Below, one piece after another: positions 35,976 through 44,736 of a stretch of 64,000 bases of DNA. The notes under the pieces were generated by a model. The model worked only from the letters and a program-made list of their open reading frames with translations. It made no database searches and was not told the DNA's origin. The position numbers and the translations under genes are program-made. Each line of letters opens with the position of its first letter. Position 1 is the stretch's first letter. This stretch comes from Roseiarcus sp963709655. GTDB lineage: Bacteria; Pseudomonadota; Alphaproteobacteria; Rhizobiales; Beijerinckiaceae. The DNA lies in assembly GCA_963709655.1 (NCBI GenBank), contig CAVPXF010000052.1, positions 1 to 64,000 on the forward strand. Reading direction: 5' to 3'.

Positions 35976-37207
35976 CGAGGAGCCGCCTCGTTGGTGTAGC
36001 GCTTCATCTCCGCCTTGGCGATCACGCGCCGGTGCACGGCGTCCGGGCCGTCGGCGAGGCGCAGGGTGCGAACTTGAGTCCACATGCGGGCGAGCGGGAA
36101 ATCCTGGCTGACGCCCGCGCCGCCGTGCATCTGCACCGCCTGGTCGATCACCTCGAGCGCGATGCGCGGCGCGATCACCTTGATCTGCGAGATCAGCGGC
36201 GCGGCGGCGCGCACGCCCTGCGCATCCATCGTCCAGGCCGCCTTGAGGCAGAGGAGCCTCGCCATCTCGATGCTCATGCGGCTCTCGGCGATGATGTCCG
36301 GGTTGGCCCCGAGGCGGGCGAGCTTCTGGCCGAAGGCGGTGCGGTTCGCCGCTCGCCGGCACATCGCCTCGAGCGCCCGCTCCGCCTGCCCGATCGCGCG
36401 CATGCAATGATGGATCCGCCCCGGCCCGAGCCGGCCTTGCGCGATCTCGAAGCCGCGGCCGCGCCCGAGAATGAGCGCCTCCTTCGGCACGCGCACGTCG
36501 GTGAAGCGGATGTGCATGTGGCCGTGCGGCGCGTCGTCGGCGCCATAGACTGTCATCGCGCGCAGAATCTCGATCCCCTTGGCGCCAGCCGGCACGATGA
36601 GCATCGAGTGGCGGGCGTGCGGTCCGGCGTCGGGGTCGGTCAGCGTCATGGTGATATAGAGCGAGCAGCGCGGATCGCCGGCGCCGGACGACCACCATTT
36701 CTCGCCGTTCAGCACCCATTCGTCGCCCTCGAGGCGCGCCTCCATGGCGATATTGGTGGCGTCGGACGAGGCGACGCCGGGCTCGGTCATGAGGTAAGCC
36801 GAGCGCGCCCGTCCCTCCAGCAGGTCGGGCAGCCAGCGCGCCTTCTGCTCAGGCGAGCCGAACCGCTCCAGCACCTCCATGTTGCCGGTGTCGGGCGCCG
36901 AGCAGTTGAACGCCTCGGAGGCCAGCAGCGACCAGCCCATCTCTTCGGCCAGATAGGCGTACTCGACCGTGGTCAGGCCATAGCCCTTGTCCGAGCCGGT
37001 CAGCCAGAAATTCCACAGTCCCTTGCCGCGCGCCTTGGCCTTGAGCCCTTCGAGGATCTCGATCATGCGGGCGGTCGGCTTGAAACGGTCGCCGTCCCGG
37101 CCGATCTCGGCCTCGTATTCCTCTTCGATCGGCATGATCTCGTCGCGCACCATGGCGCGAACGGCGGCGATGAGCGGGCGAACCTTGTCGGTCACTCCGA
37201 GATCCAC
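35972..37207 (-). CDS. Acyl-CoA dehydrogenase (ACAD10/11-like)
   Basis: A 411-residue FAD enzyme. YLMTEPGVASSDATNIAMEA (about 141-160) is the substrate/FAD motif. WWSSGAGDPRC and the C-terminal QAVQMHGGAGVSQDFPLARMWTQVRTLRLADGPD complete the fold; the catalytic residue in this branch is an Asp near the end (RLADGPDAVH). The frame is open well upstream, but GTG 37207 after GGGAGAG gives the normal N-terminus (VDLGVTDKVRPL). Together with the overlapping phosphotransferase it resembles the mammalian ACAD11 two-domain enzyme split into two genes. Role: medium-chain 4-hydroxy acid catabolism by inference. Confidence 0.9.
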   Translation of the reverse strand: MDLGVTDKVRPLIAAVRAMVRDEIMPIEEEYEAEIGRDGDRFKPTARMIEILEGLKAKARGKGLWNFWLTGSDKGYGLTTVEYAYLAEEMGWSLLASEAFNCSAPDTGNMEVLERFGSPEQKARWLPDLLEGRARSAYLMTEPGVASSDATNIAMEARLEGDEWVLNGEKWWSSGAGDPRCSLYITMTLTDPDAGPHARHSMLIVPAGAKGIEILRAMTVYGADDAPHGHMHIRFTDVRVPKEALILGRGRGFEIAQGRLGPGRIHHCMRAIGQAERALEAMCRRAANRTAFGQKLARLGANPDIIAESRMSIEMARLLCLKAAWTMDAQGVRAAAPLISQIKVIAPRIALEVIDQAVQMHGGAGVSQDFPLARMWTQVRTLRLADGPDAVHRRVIAKAEMKRYTNEAAPR

Positions 37208-37571
37208 GTTTCTCTCCCTTGATTGAACGAGCCGGTCCGCACGTTTGCCCCGCGAGCGGCGAATGCGCAAGCGGGGCGTGGTTCTTTCGGGATCGGGCCG
37301 GAGGCCTGGACGTCCGGCTCGCCGGGGCGGCAAGGCTCGGGCCGCTTCGCCGATGGGCGGGAGGCGCCGGCTGGCGAACGGGGGGAGCAGGCGGGACAGC
37401 GAGCCTTCCGATCCTAGGCTGAATGCGCAGCGACCGGCCCGGAGTGGACGCCATGAAGGCGGTTGAACGAAAATCGGGCCTTCCGGCGAAGCGCATCGGA
37501 TGGCAGTCCTGTCAATCGGCGGCAAAGACGCCCCGGGATCGGCGTCCAAATTTGTGCACGCCGAAACATCG
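37208..37571. other. Intergenic, no gene recognised
   Basis: About 360 GC-rich bases between the livF-type gene and the dehydrogenase operon on the same strand. The frames present are alternative readings of GC-rich DNA without similarity. It probably holds the dehydrogenase promoter. Confidence 0.35.
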
Positions 37572-38279
37572 TCAAACTTCCAGCCATTCCTTGCGAACGT
37601 CGGTCGCCGCCTTGAGGGCCGCGGGCGTGCCTTCGTAGACGATCTTGCCGTGGCCCATCACGTAAAGCCGGTGGCTGATCTTGAGCGCGATTGTCAGTTT
37701 CTGTTCGACCAGCAGGATCGCGACGCCGCGGCGGGCGATCTCCATCAGGAGACGGCCGACATGCTCGACCATCATCGGCGAAAGACCTTCGGTCGGCTCG
37801 TCGACCATGATCAGGTCCGGATCGCCCATCAGCGTCCGGCAGATCGTCAGCATCTTCTGTTCGCCGCCGGACAGAACGCCGCCCGGCGTGTCCGCGCGCT
37901 CCTCGAGCCGCGGAAAGATGCGGAACATGTCGGTCATCGACCAGCGGCCTCCGGTCTTGCCGGGCTTCTCGCCGAGCATCAGATTCTGCCGGACCGTCAG
38001 GCCCGGAAAAATGTCCCGCGTCTCCGGAACGTAGCCGAGGCCGCGACGCGCGGTTTGGTGCGGCTTCAGGCCGGCAATCTCCTCGCCCTTGAAGCGGATC
38101 GAGCCTTTGGGGCGGACGTCGCCCATCACCGCCTTGATCGTGGTCGAGCGGCCGACGCCGTTACGCCCGAGGAGACTGACGATTTCGTTGGCGTCGACGC
38201 GGAACGTGACGCCGTGCAGAATATGGCTCTTGCCGTAATAGGCGTTGAGGCCGGCGACTTCGAGCAGCGGCCCTGTCAT
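37572..38279 (-). CDS. Branched-chain-type ABC transporter ATP-binding protein (LivF-like)
   Basis: A 235-residue ATPase with LivF features: the signature LSGGEQKMLTICRTLM, Walker B DLIMVDEPTEGL and the closing H-loop region LLVEQK. The Walker A reads GRNGVGRSTT, with Arg where the P-loop Lys normally stands. It pairs with the LivG-like domain of the upstream fused gene. Its start overlaps that gene's stop by four bases. The transporter lies beside acyl-CoA dehydrogenase genes, so the cargo might be an aromatic or branched carboxylate rather than an amino acid. Confidence 0.9.
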   Translation of the reverse strand: MTGPLLEVAGLNAYYGKSHILHGVTFRVDANEIVSLLGRNGVGRSTTIKAVMGDVRPKGSIRFKGEEIAGLKPHQTARRGLGYVPETRDIFPGLTVRQNLMLGEKPGKTGGRWSMTDMFRIFPRLEERADTPGGVLSGGEQKMLTICRTLMGDPDLIMVDEPTEGLSPMMVEHVGRLLMEIARRGVAILLVEQKLTIALKISHRLYVMGHGKIVYEGTPAALKAATDVRKEWLEV

Positions 38280-40285
38280 GGACCCGCCGCCTGGCCGAGA
38301 TAGGCTTCCTGGACCTCGGCGTTCTGCCGGATCCTCTCGGGGGTGTCGCTCGCGACGATGCGGCCATAGACCAGCACGGAAATCCGGTCCGCGAGATCGA
38401 AGACGACCCCCATGTCATGCTCGACCATAACGAGCGTGCGGCCCTCGCTCACCTTGCGGATCAGCGCGACCGCCTGCGCACTTTCGCTCGCGTTCATGCC
38501 CGCAGTCGGCTCGTCGAGCATGACCACCTTCGCGCCGCCGGCGATCGTGACGCCGATTTCGAGCGAGCGCTGCTCGGCGTAACTCAGCACGCCCGCCTGC
38601 ACGTCGCGGCGCGCGGTCAGGCCGATCTGCGCCATCAGCCATTCCGTCCTTTCGCGGGCGTCGCGAAGGCGGTCGATCGGTCTCCAGAAGGCGTATCGGT
38701 AACCGAGCGACCAAAGCGTCGCGCAGCGCAAGTTTTCGTAGACCGAAAGCTTGGGGAAGATGTTGGTGATCTGGAAACCGCGCGCGAGGCCGCGCCGGTA
38801 GATCTCGAACGGTTCGAGGCCATCGATGCGCCGGCCGTCAAGCCTGATCTCGCCGGACGTCGGCGCGATGCGGCCGCTGATGAGATGAAACAGGGTCGAC
38901 TTGCCCGCCCCATTGGGGCCGATGATCGCATGGCGCTCTCCCGCGGCGACGTCGAGCGAGACGCCACGGATGATCTGCGCGAGGCCGAAATCCTTGGTGA
39001 CCGCGGTCAGCGCGAGAGCAGGGTTCATGCGCGGCCCCTTGCGCGAAGACCCTTGTTGACCGAGTTCCACGCGTCGTCGAACTCTCGGCCAGAGGAGCCA
39101 GGTCGCCGCGGCGCCGCCCGCCAGCAGAACGAGCGCCGCCGCCCAGGACGTAATCGAGGACGGGTCGATCGCCAAGCCGAACAGCTTCATGGTCGAACCC
39201 TCGTCGCCCGTTGGCGCCAGCTGGCGGTTGGCGAGTTCGATCAGCATCACCGCGCCGAGCAGGCCGGCGGCCAGGCCCGGACCGACAATCGTGTAGGCGG
39301 GCGCCAGACGACGGAGTTCGCCAGACCGCGCCGCCTCCCAATGACGCATCAGCCATCCGGCGACGCCGCCGGGAGCGAACGACACGACGCCAATGAACAG
39401 GAGGCCGAAATAGAGCTGCCAGGCGGTCGTCAGGTCGGACAGATTGATCTGCAGGAAGGTGACGATGATCGCGCCGAGAATCGGGCCGACGAAATAGCCG
39501 ACGCCGCCGATATAGGCCATCAGGAGCACGACGGCCGACTGCTGCGCGCCGAGCTGCTCGGCGTTCATGATTTCGAAGTTGATCGCCGCGAGACTGCCCG
39601 CGATCCCGGCGAAAAAAGCGGCGAAGCTGAACGCCATGAGGCGGATGCGCCGGGCTGAATAGCCAATGTACTGCACCCTCTCGGGGTTATCGCGCACCGC
39701 GTTGCAGATGCGTCCGAAAGGCGTGCGGGTGAGGGCGTACATCGCCGCGATACAGACGAAGCACCAGATCGCGATCAGCCAGTAGACCTGGATTTGCGGC
39801 CCGAACTTCAGTCCGATGAGGGGCGCGAGCTTGGCGCGGTTGGTGGTGATCCCCTCCTCGCCGCCGAAGAAGGTGCGCAGGATGAACGAGCTCGACGACA
39901 CGAGCTCGCCGATGCCGAGCGAGATCATCGAAAAGACGAGCCCGGCGCGCCTGGTCGAAACAAGGCCGAACAGGACGCCGAAGCCGAGCCCGGCCACTCC
40001 GCCGACGATCGGGATGACAGCCACCGGCACGCCGAGCTTGTCGTGGATGACGGCGTTCATCGCGTGGATCGCGACGAAGCCGCCAAGGCCGTAATAGACC
40101 GCGTGGCCGAACGACAACAGGCCCGTCTGCCCGAGCAGCATGTTGTAGGACAAAGCGAAGATGATCATGACCCCCATGACCGACAGCATCGTCAGCGCCA
40201 TCGGCGAGGAAAAGACCTTCGGGGCGAGCGCGAACGCCGCGGCGAGCGTCAGCCAGGGCCAGAGGAATCGGACTGCACGCTTCAC
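38276..40285 (-). CDS. Fused ABC permease and ATP-binding protein (LivM-LivG)
   Basis: One 669-residue chain. Residues 1 to about 310 form a LivM-type permease with about eight to ten helices and the docking segment YSARRIRLMAFSFAAFFAGIAGSLAAI. Two further hydrophobic segments (about 345-365 and 385-405) form a linker. From about residue 424 a LivG-type ATPase follows: Walker A GPNGAGKST, signature LSYAEQRSLEIG, Walker B VVMLDEPTAGMN, H-loop VMVEHDM. No stop or ribosome site is seen at the junction apart from MNPALALTAV. The start overlaps the LivH-like stop by four bases. It would assemble with LivH- and LivF-like subunits. Confidence 0.92.
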   Translation of the reverse strand: MKRAVRFLWPWLTLAAAFALAPKVFSSPMALTMLSVMGVMIIFALSYNMLLGQTGLLSFGHAVYYGLGGFVAIHAMNAVIHDKLGVPVAVIPIVGGVAGLGFGVLFGLVSTRRAGLVFSMISLGIGELVSSSSFILRTFFGGEEGITTNRAKLAPLIGLKFGPQIQVYWLIAIWCFVCIAAMYALTRTPFGRICNAVRDNPERVQYIGYSARRIRLMAFSFAAFFAGIAGSLAAINFEIMNAEQLGAQQSAVVLLMAYIGGVGYFVGPILGAIIVTFLQINLSDLTTAWQLYFGLLFIGVVSFAPGGVAGWLMRHWEAARSGELRRLAPAYTIVGPGLAAGLLGAVMLIELANRQLAPTGDEGSTMKLFGLAIDPSSITSWAAALVLLAGGAAATWLLWPRVRRRVELGQQGSSRKGPRMNPALALTAVTKDFGLAQIIRGVSLDVAAGERHAIIGPNGAGKSTLFHLISGRIAPTSGEIRLDGRRIDGLEPFEIYRRGLARGFQITNIFPKLSVYENLRCATLWSLGYRYAFWRPIDRLRDARERTEWLMAQIGLTARRDVQAGVLSYAEQRSLEIGVTIAGGAKVVMLDEPTAGMNASESAQAVALIRKVSEGRTLVMVEHDMGVVFDLADRISVLVYGRIVASDTPERIRQNAEVQEAYLGQAAGP

Positions 40286-41217
40286 GATTCCCGCGTTCCC
40301 ATGAGGCCCGTGGGCCGGATGATCAGGATGATCACGAGCAGGAGATAGGGAATGATCGGAGCGAGCTCAGCGACCGTCACCTGCCAGAGGTCGCCGAGAA
40401 AGGGGGGCGCGACGGGACCGAAGACGGCGGCGAGCGAGCCGTTCATCGCCACAGCGAATGTCTGGATGAGGCCGATCAGCAGCGAGGCGACGAAGGCGCC
40501 GGCGAGCGAGCCGAGCCCGCCCACGACGATGACGACGAACAGGATCGGTCCGAGCAGCGCCGCCATCGTCGGCTGCGTCACCAGCGCAGGGCCGGCGATG
40601 ACGCCGGCGAGGCCGGCGAGCGCTGCGCCAGCGCCGAAAACGAGCATGAAAACGCGGGGCACGTCATGGCCGAGCATTGCGACCATGTCGGGATGCGTCA
40701 GCGCCGCCTGGATGACGAGGCCGACCCGCGTCTGCTTCAGAACGACGTACAGCGCCGCGAACATCGCCACCGCCGTCACGAGCATGAACACCTTGTAGGC
40801 GGGATAGGTCGTGTCGAACAGGCGAAACGCGACGAAATCGAGCGACGGCGGCACGTGATAGTCGACGGGCAGCTTGCCCCAGACCATTTGCACGACCTCC
40901 TCGATGACGAAGGCCAGTCCAAAGGTGAACAGCAGCTCGGAGACATGGCCGAGCCGGTGCAGCCGCCGGAGGCCGAACCGCTCGACCGCGGCGCCGATCA
41001 CCCCGACGGCGATCGGCGCGACGACGAATCCGGGCCAGAAGCCGACGCGCCGCTCGATCTCGAAGCCGAAGTAGGCGCCGAGCATGTAGAAGCTCACATG
41101 CGCGAAGTTGAGCACGCCCATCATGCTGAACACGAGCGTGAGCCCGCTCGCGAGCATGAAGAGCAGCATGCCGTACAGGACGCCGTTCAGCGTCGAGAAC
41201 GCGACGATCTCCAGCAT
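40282..41217 (-). CDS. Branched-chain-type ABC transporter permease (LivH-like)
   Basis: A 311-residue integral membrane protein with about eight helices. LivH marks: GLTLVFSMMGVLNFAHVSFYMLGAYFG near the N-terminus and the docking loop with AALTHPDMVAMLGHDVPRVFMLVFGAGAALAGLAG. It forms half of the inner-membrane channel, paired with the LivM-like half. The four-base overlap with the next gene indicates coupling. About 90 bases separate it from the upstream binding-protein gene on the same strand. Confidence 0.95.
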   Translation of the reverse strand: MLEIVAFSTLNGVLYGMLLFMLASGLTLVFSMMGVLNFAHVSFYMLGAYFGFEIERRVGFWPGFVVAPIAVGVIGAAVERFGLRRLHRLGHVSELLFTFGLAFVIEEVVQMVWGKLPVDYHVPPSLDFVAFRLFDTTYPAYKVFMLVTAVAMFAALYVVLKQTRVGLVIQAALTHPDMVAMLGHDVPRVFMLVFGAGAALAGLAGVIAGPALVTQPTMAALLGPILFVVIVVGGLGSLAGAFVASLLIGLIQTFAVAMNGSLAAVFGPVAPPFLGDLWQVTVAELAPIIPYLLLVIILIIRPTGLMGTRES

Positions 41218-41306
41218 TCGACGCGACCCCTTCGAGAGATGGACGCGACGTTTCGCGCCCCGGCTGGTTCACGGGCCGAGTCCCTGCGGCTCAGGCCCGC
41301 CATGCT

Positions 41307-42539
41307 TCAGGGTCGCTCCATCTTGCAGGTGGTCGGAAGGACCGTGTCCTCCGCCTTGACGGCGCCGACCAGCTTCCAGCCCCAGCCGGTGCCTTCCTCG
41401 TCGAACTTCGCGCCGGGATCGAGAACGCCGAAGCTGCTGATGTACATGGGCTGGAAGAACTGGTGATCGTCCTTGCGCATGAAGCCGTCGCCGCCGTCGA
41501 AGACTTCGACCTTCATGCCCTCCAGCTTCTCGGCGACCGCCTTCGCGTCGGTCGACTTGGCCTCGGCCGCGGCCTTCGCCAGCATCCGCATCTCGTTGAC
41601 CGCGCGCGGATAGAACAGCGAGACGCCCTCCTTGGCGCGGAACGCCGCCTCCCATGCCTGCGCCTCGGGCGTCGCGGCGTTGGGAACGCCTTCGGTGATG
41701 GCGAAGACCCGGTGCGAAAGGCCTGTCTGCTTGATCGCGGTCGGGCCGCCGGCGCCGCCGGCGTAATAGGTGTACCAGTTGGCCTGCAGGCCGGCGTCGG
41801 CTGCGGCCTTCAACAAGAGGGCGATGTCCTGGCCCCAGTTGCCGGTGATGACGCTGTCGGCGCCCGAGGCCTTGATCTTGGCGATATAGGGCGAGAAGTC
41901 GGTGATCTTCAGCAGGGGATGGAATTCATCGCCGACGATCTCGATATCCGGCCGCTTCTCCTTCAGCATGGCCCGCGCCGCCTGCTCCACCGCATGGCCG
42001 AACGAATAGTCCTGATTGATCAGGTAGATCTTCTTGATGTTCGGCTGGCCCTTCATGTAGGTCGTCAGCGCGGCCATCTTGATGTCGGAATTCGCATCCC
42101 AGCGGAAATGCCAGAAGGAGCACTTGTCGTTGGTCAGCACCGGATCGACGGCCGCGTAATTGAGATAGAGGATCTCCTTGCCGGGATTGCGGTCGTTGTA
42201 CTTCGACACCCAGTCGGTCAGTGCGGCCGCGACCGACGAGCCGTTGCCCTGGGTGATGATGCGGACGCCCTCGTCGGCGGCCTTCTGCGCCTGGATCAGG
42301 CTCTCCTGCGTGTTGACCTTGTTGTCGAGCGGGACGATCTCGATCTTCTTGCCGTTCAGGCCGCCGGCGGCGTTGAGCTCGTCCGCGAGATATTGGAAGG
42401 TCTTCAGTCCGATTGCGCCAATCGACGCGCCGCCGCCCGAGAGGGGATCGATGTACCCGATCTTGACTGTATCGTCCGCGAGAGCGGGCGCCACAAAAAG
42501 GGCCGCGCACAGCGCGACGCCCAACGTCCTGAATCCCAT
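41307..42539 (-). CDS. Branched-chain-type periplasmic substrate-binding protein
   Basis: A 410-residue type I periplasmic binding protein. ATG 42539 follows AGGGAGGAATTC and begins a signal peptide (MGFRTLGVALCAALFVAPALA). The mature protein starts DDTVKIGYIDPLSGGGASIG, with LADELNAAGGLNGKKIEIVPLDNK as the standard helix-strand. It feeds the LivHMGF-type transporter downstream. Binding proteins of this size with acyl-CoA-enzyme neighbours often carry aromatic acids, fatty-acid-like compounds or urea; specificity is not readable here. Confidence 0.93.
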   Translation of the reverse strand: MGFRTLGVALCAALFVAPALADDTVKIGYIDPLSGGGASIGAIGLKTFQYLADELNAAGGLNGKKIEIVPLDNKVNTQESLIQAQKAADEGVRIITQGNGSSVAAALTDWVSKYNDRNPGKEILYLNYAAVDPVLTNDKCSFWHFRWDANSDIKMAALTTYMKGQPNIKKIYLINQDYSFGHAVEQAARAMLKEKRPDIEIVGDEFHPLLKITDFSPYIAKIKASGADSVITGNWGQDIALLLKAAADAGLQANWYTYYAGGAGGPTAIKQTGLSHRVFAITEGVPNAATPEAQAWEAAFRAKEGVSLFYPRAVNEMRMLAKAAAEAKSTDAKAVAEKLEGMKVEVFDGGDGFMRKDDHQFFQPMYISSFGVLDPGAKFDEEGTGWGWKLVGAVKAEDTVLPTTCKMERP

Positions 42540-42655
42540 GAATTCCTCCCTAAAAAACTTTATGACGGCGGCCACTGGCCGCAACAATGATGGCACGGTC
42601 CGAAATTGTCCAGCAAGGGCCTGCAAGCTCAAGGCGTCGATCCGCGCGGCCTCCC

Positions 42656-42707
42656 TGTAGGGCGCGCTCGCTGAGCGCGCCGGCGGGGTCGCCGACCCCG
42701 CCCTACA
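42656..42707. repeat. REP-like palindromic element
   Basis: A 52-bp element with outer arms TGTAGGGC / GCCCTACA and two inner hairpins (GCGCGCTCG-CTGAGCGCGC and GGCGGGGTCG-CCGACCCCGCC). It has the form of a repetitive extragenic palindrome or small MITE upstream of the leftward binding-protein gene. Only one complete copy is seen in this window. Confidence 0.75.
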
Positions 42708-42836
42708 ACGGCGCCCGGGAATTTACCCCCGGTTACTGGGTGGTCGGCCCCGTTGCGGATTCGAACATAAAGGGAACAAATTCTTGCCAGGCGAAGCTTG
42801 ACGATCTATAGTTGTTTTTCAGAAGGAGAACGCTGC

Positions 42837-43785
42837 ATGATGTCCGCTTGTCCGGAAGCCGCTCCGCCCGCCGCCTCCGACCCGCCCGCCGCCGCGCGCG
42901 CCGCGCGGCTGGCGAAATTCAAGCGCCAACAGCTGATCGTCGATACTCTCAACCGCGGCGTTTCGGTCGCTTAAGATCGCGGCGCGGGTCGGGGCCGTGG
43001 CCATTCAGCTCAGCCGTCTCAACGAGGCGCTGCTCGTCGCTTGCAGCGCCATGTCGCCGACCAATCTCAAGGCGGTCGACCAGGTGGTCAAAATCGTGCG
43101 CGAGCTCGACCGATACGGCGGCGCCTTCGCCGCCGAATGGGCGCGGCCGGAGGTCTCCCCCCGGATCATCCCCGAGTCGCAGCCCGGGGCCCCGGAGCTC
43201 GATGGCGGCGAAGACTCCCCCGCGTTCCTTGTAGCCGCGCTCCCACCGGGTCACGGCCCGGGGGTCGGCGACGCGGTCGACGACCGCGTCTACAAAGCCG
43301 CCGGCGCCGGCGAACGCCCGGAAAATCCGTCGCAAGGCCCTGAAAACGTTAATTCCGCGCCCGGGGTTACGGCCCTTGTCGCCGCGCTCCCCCCGGGTCA
43401 CAGCCCGGGGGTCGGTCACGCGGTCGGCGACCGCGTCTACAAAGCCGCCGGTGCCGACGAACGCCCGGAAAATCCAGCGCAAGGCCCTGAAAAGATTGAT
43501 TCCGCGCCCGAGGTCAAGACCCTTGTAGCCGCGCTCCCCCCGCGTCAGAGCCCGGGGGTCGGTCACGCGGTCGACGACCGCGTCTACAAAGCCGCGAGCT
43601 CCGACGAACGCCCGGAGAATCCGGCGCAAGGCCCTGAAAACGTTGATTCCGCGCCCGAGGTCAAGGCCCTTGTAGCCGCGCTCCCCCCGCGTCAGAGCCC
43701 GGGGGTCGGTCACGCGGTCGACGACCGCATCTACAAAGCCGCCGAGCGCCGACGAACGCCCGGAAAATCCGGCGCAAGGCCCTGA
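42837..43785 (+). pseudogene. Broken small hypothetical gene extended by tandem repeats
   Basis: ATG 42837 follows AAGGAG. The frame reads KFKRQQLIVDTLNRGVSVA and then meets TAA at 42972-42974. Removing the T at 42972 continues KIAARVGAVAIQLSRLNEALLVACSAM then TNLKAVDQVVKIVRELDRYG. I recognise this as a family of small Hyphomicrobiales proteins of unknown function (helix-turn-helix-like GVSVAEIAARVG). A segment of about 25 residues usually found between ARVG and AIQ seems missing. After WARPE the frame runs into in-frame 49-residue repeats until 43785. It has both a frameshift and an internal deletion. Confidence 0.6.
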
Positions 43786-44046
43786 AAACGTTGATTCCGC
43801 GCCCGGGGTCTACGGCCCTTGTCGCCGCGCTCCCCCCGGGTCAGAGCCCGGGGGTCAGTCACGCGGTCGACGACCGCGTCGACAAGGCCGCGAGCGCCGA
43901 CGAACGCCCGGAAAATCTGGCGCAATGCTCTGAAAACGTTGATTCCGCGCCCGGGGTCTCGGCCCTTGTCACCGCGCTCCCCCCCCGGGTCAGAGCCCGG
44001 GGGTCGGCGACGCGGTCGGCGACCGCGTCTACAAAGTCGCCGGCGC
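43206..44046. repeat. Tandem array, six copies of a 147-149-bp unit
   Basis: The anchor CCCGGGGGTC recurs at 43257, 43404, 43551, 43698, 43847 and 43996, giving spacings of 147, 147, 147, 149 and 149. The first three spacings are multiples of three and encode 49-residue repeats containing SPGVGHAVDDRVYKAA and ERPENPAQ...ENVDSAPE; the last two shift frame. The opposite strand is also open through most of the array (GFVDAVVDRVTDPRALTRGE). Units are highly similar with scattered changes. The array ends about ten bases before the stop of the convergent cytochrome gene. A core of about 50 bp is shared with the array at 50020-50620. Confidence 0.9.
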
Positions 44047-44054
44047 CACGAACG

Positions 44055-44594
44055 TTACTTCGGGAACGGAACCGGAGAATCCGACAGCGACTGGAGGTAG
44101 GCCAGAATGTCGGCGCGCTTCTGCGGTTCCTTCTCGCCGGCGAAGGCCATCTTGGTCCCGGCGGCCATGACCCTTGGATCGGAGATCCAGTGGTTTAGCT
44201 TCTCGTAGGTCCAGTCGCCGCCGACGCCCTTGAGAGCGTCGGAATATGAGAAGCCGGGCGCGGAGGCGACGGGCCGTCCGACCACGCCCCAGAGGTCCGG
44301 ACCGATCTTGGCGGCGCCGCCCTTGTTGAAGTTGTGACAGGTGCCGCAGATCTTGGCGTCGGCCTCGCCCTTCTTGGCATCGGCTTTGGCGAGCAGCACC
44401 GGCAAGGGCGTTTCCTTCGGGGCGGCGGCGGGAGTCGACGCCACAGCGGGGCCAGCCGAACTCGGCAGCGCGAAACCGGGGGTCTTCAGAACCTGCGGCG
44501 AAAACACCAAACTTGTGTATTCCATGATGAGCCCGAGGAACACGATCGCTCCGAGCAGGGCCAGCATGGTCCGGTTGAAATCATAGGCAGTCAT
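44055..44594 (-). CDS. Membrane-anchored cytochrome c (CycM-like)
   Basis: A 179-residue class I c-type cytochrome. One uncleaved N-terminal helix (MLALLGAIVFLGLIMEYTSLVF, about 10-31) anchors it. A Pro/Ala-rich linker precedes the haem site CGTCH (about 82-86), and the axial Met lies in AGTKMAFAG (about 148). It resembles the rhizobial CycM, which passes electrons from the bc1 complex to the aa3 oxidase. It is divergent from the kdsB remnant and pheA, the usual order in Hyphomicrobiales. Confidence 0.93.
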   Translation of the reverse strand: MTAYDFNRTMLALLGAIVFLGLIMEYTSLVFSPQVLKTPGFALPSSAGPAVASTPAAAPKETPLPVLLAKADAKKGEADAKICGTCHNFNKGGAAKIGPDLWGVVGRPVASAPGFSYSDALKGVGGDWTYEKLNHWISDPRVMAAGTKMAFAGEKEPQKRADILAYLQSLSDSPVPFPK

Positions 44595-44736
44595 GCCCGG
44601 CGGCCCTCGTCGACAGGTGTTGCACGTTTGCGCCGGGCAAACGCGCCCGGACCCGTGCGTTGATTAGCCGCTTTGCCGCCGCGTTGGCAACACGTATAAG
44701 CCCGCCCTCCGCTGAAGGTTTCACGCTCCCACCCTC

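Noticed and set aside
38417..39658. A 413-residue plus-strand frame opposite the fused LivM-LivG gene
   Set aside because: Antisense shadow in GC-rich DNA; composition is Arg/Ala/Glu-biased and no motif is seen.
42949..43713. Minus-strand repeat protein (GFVDAVVDRV... units) encoded by the first array
   Set aside because: The plus strand carries the recognisable gene start with a ribosome site and the N-terminal family sequence. The minus frame lacks a start signal, so its openness is attributed to base composition and repetition.
43206..44046. Possibility that the tandem array is a CRISPR
   Set aside because: Units of 147-149 bp are contiguous, with no short repeat alternating with unique spacers and no cas genes anywhere in the window.
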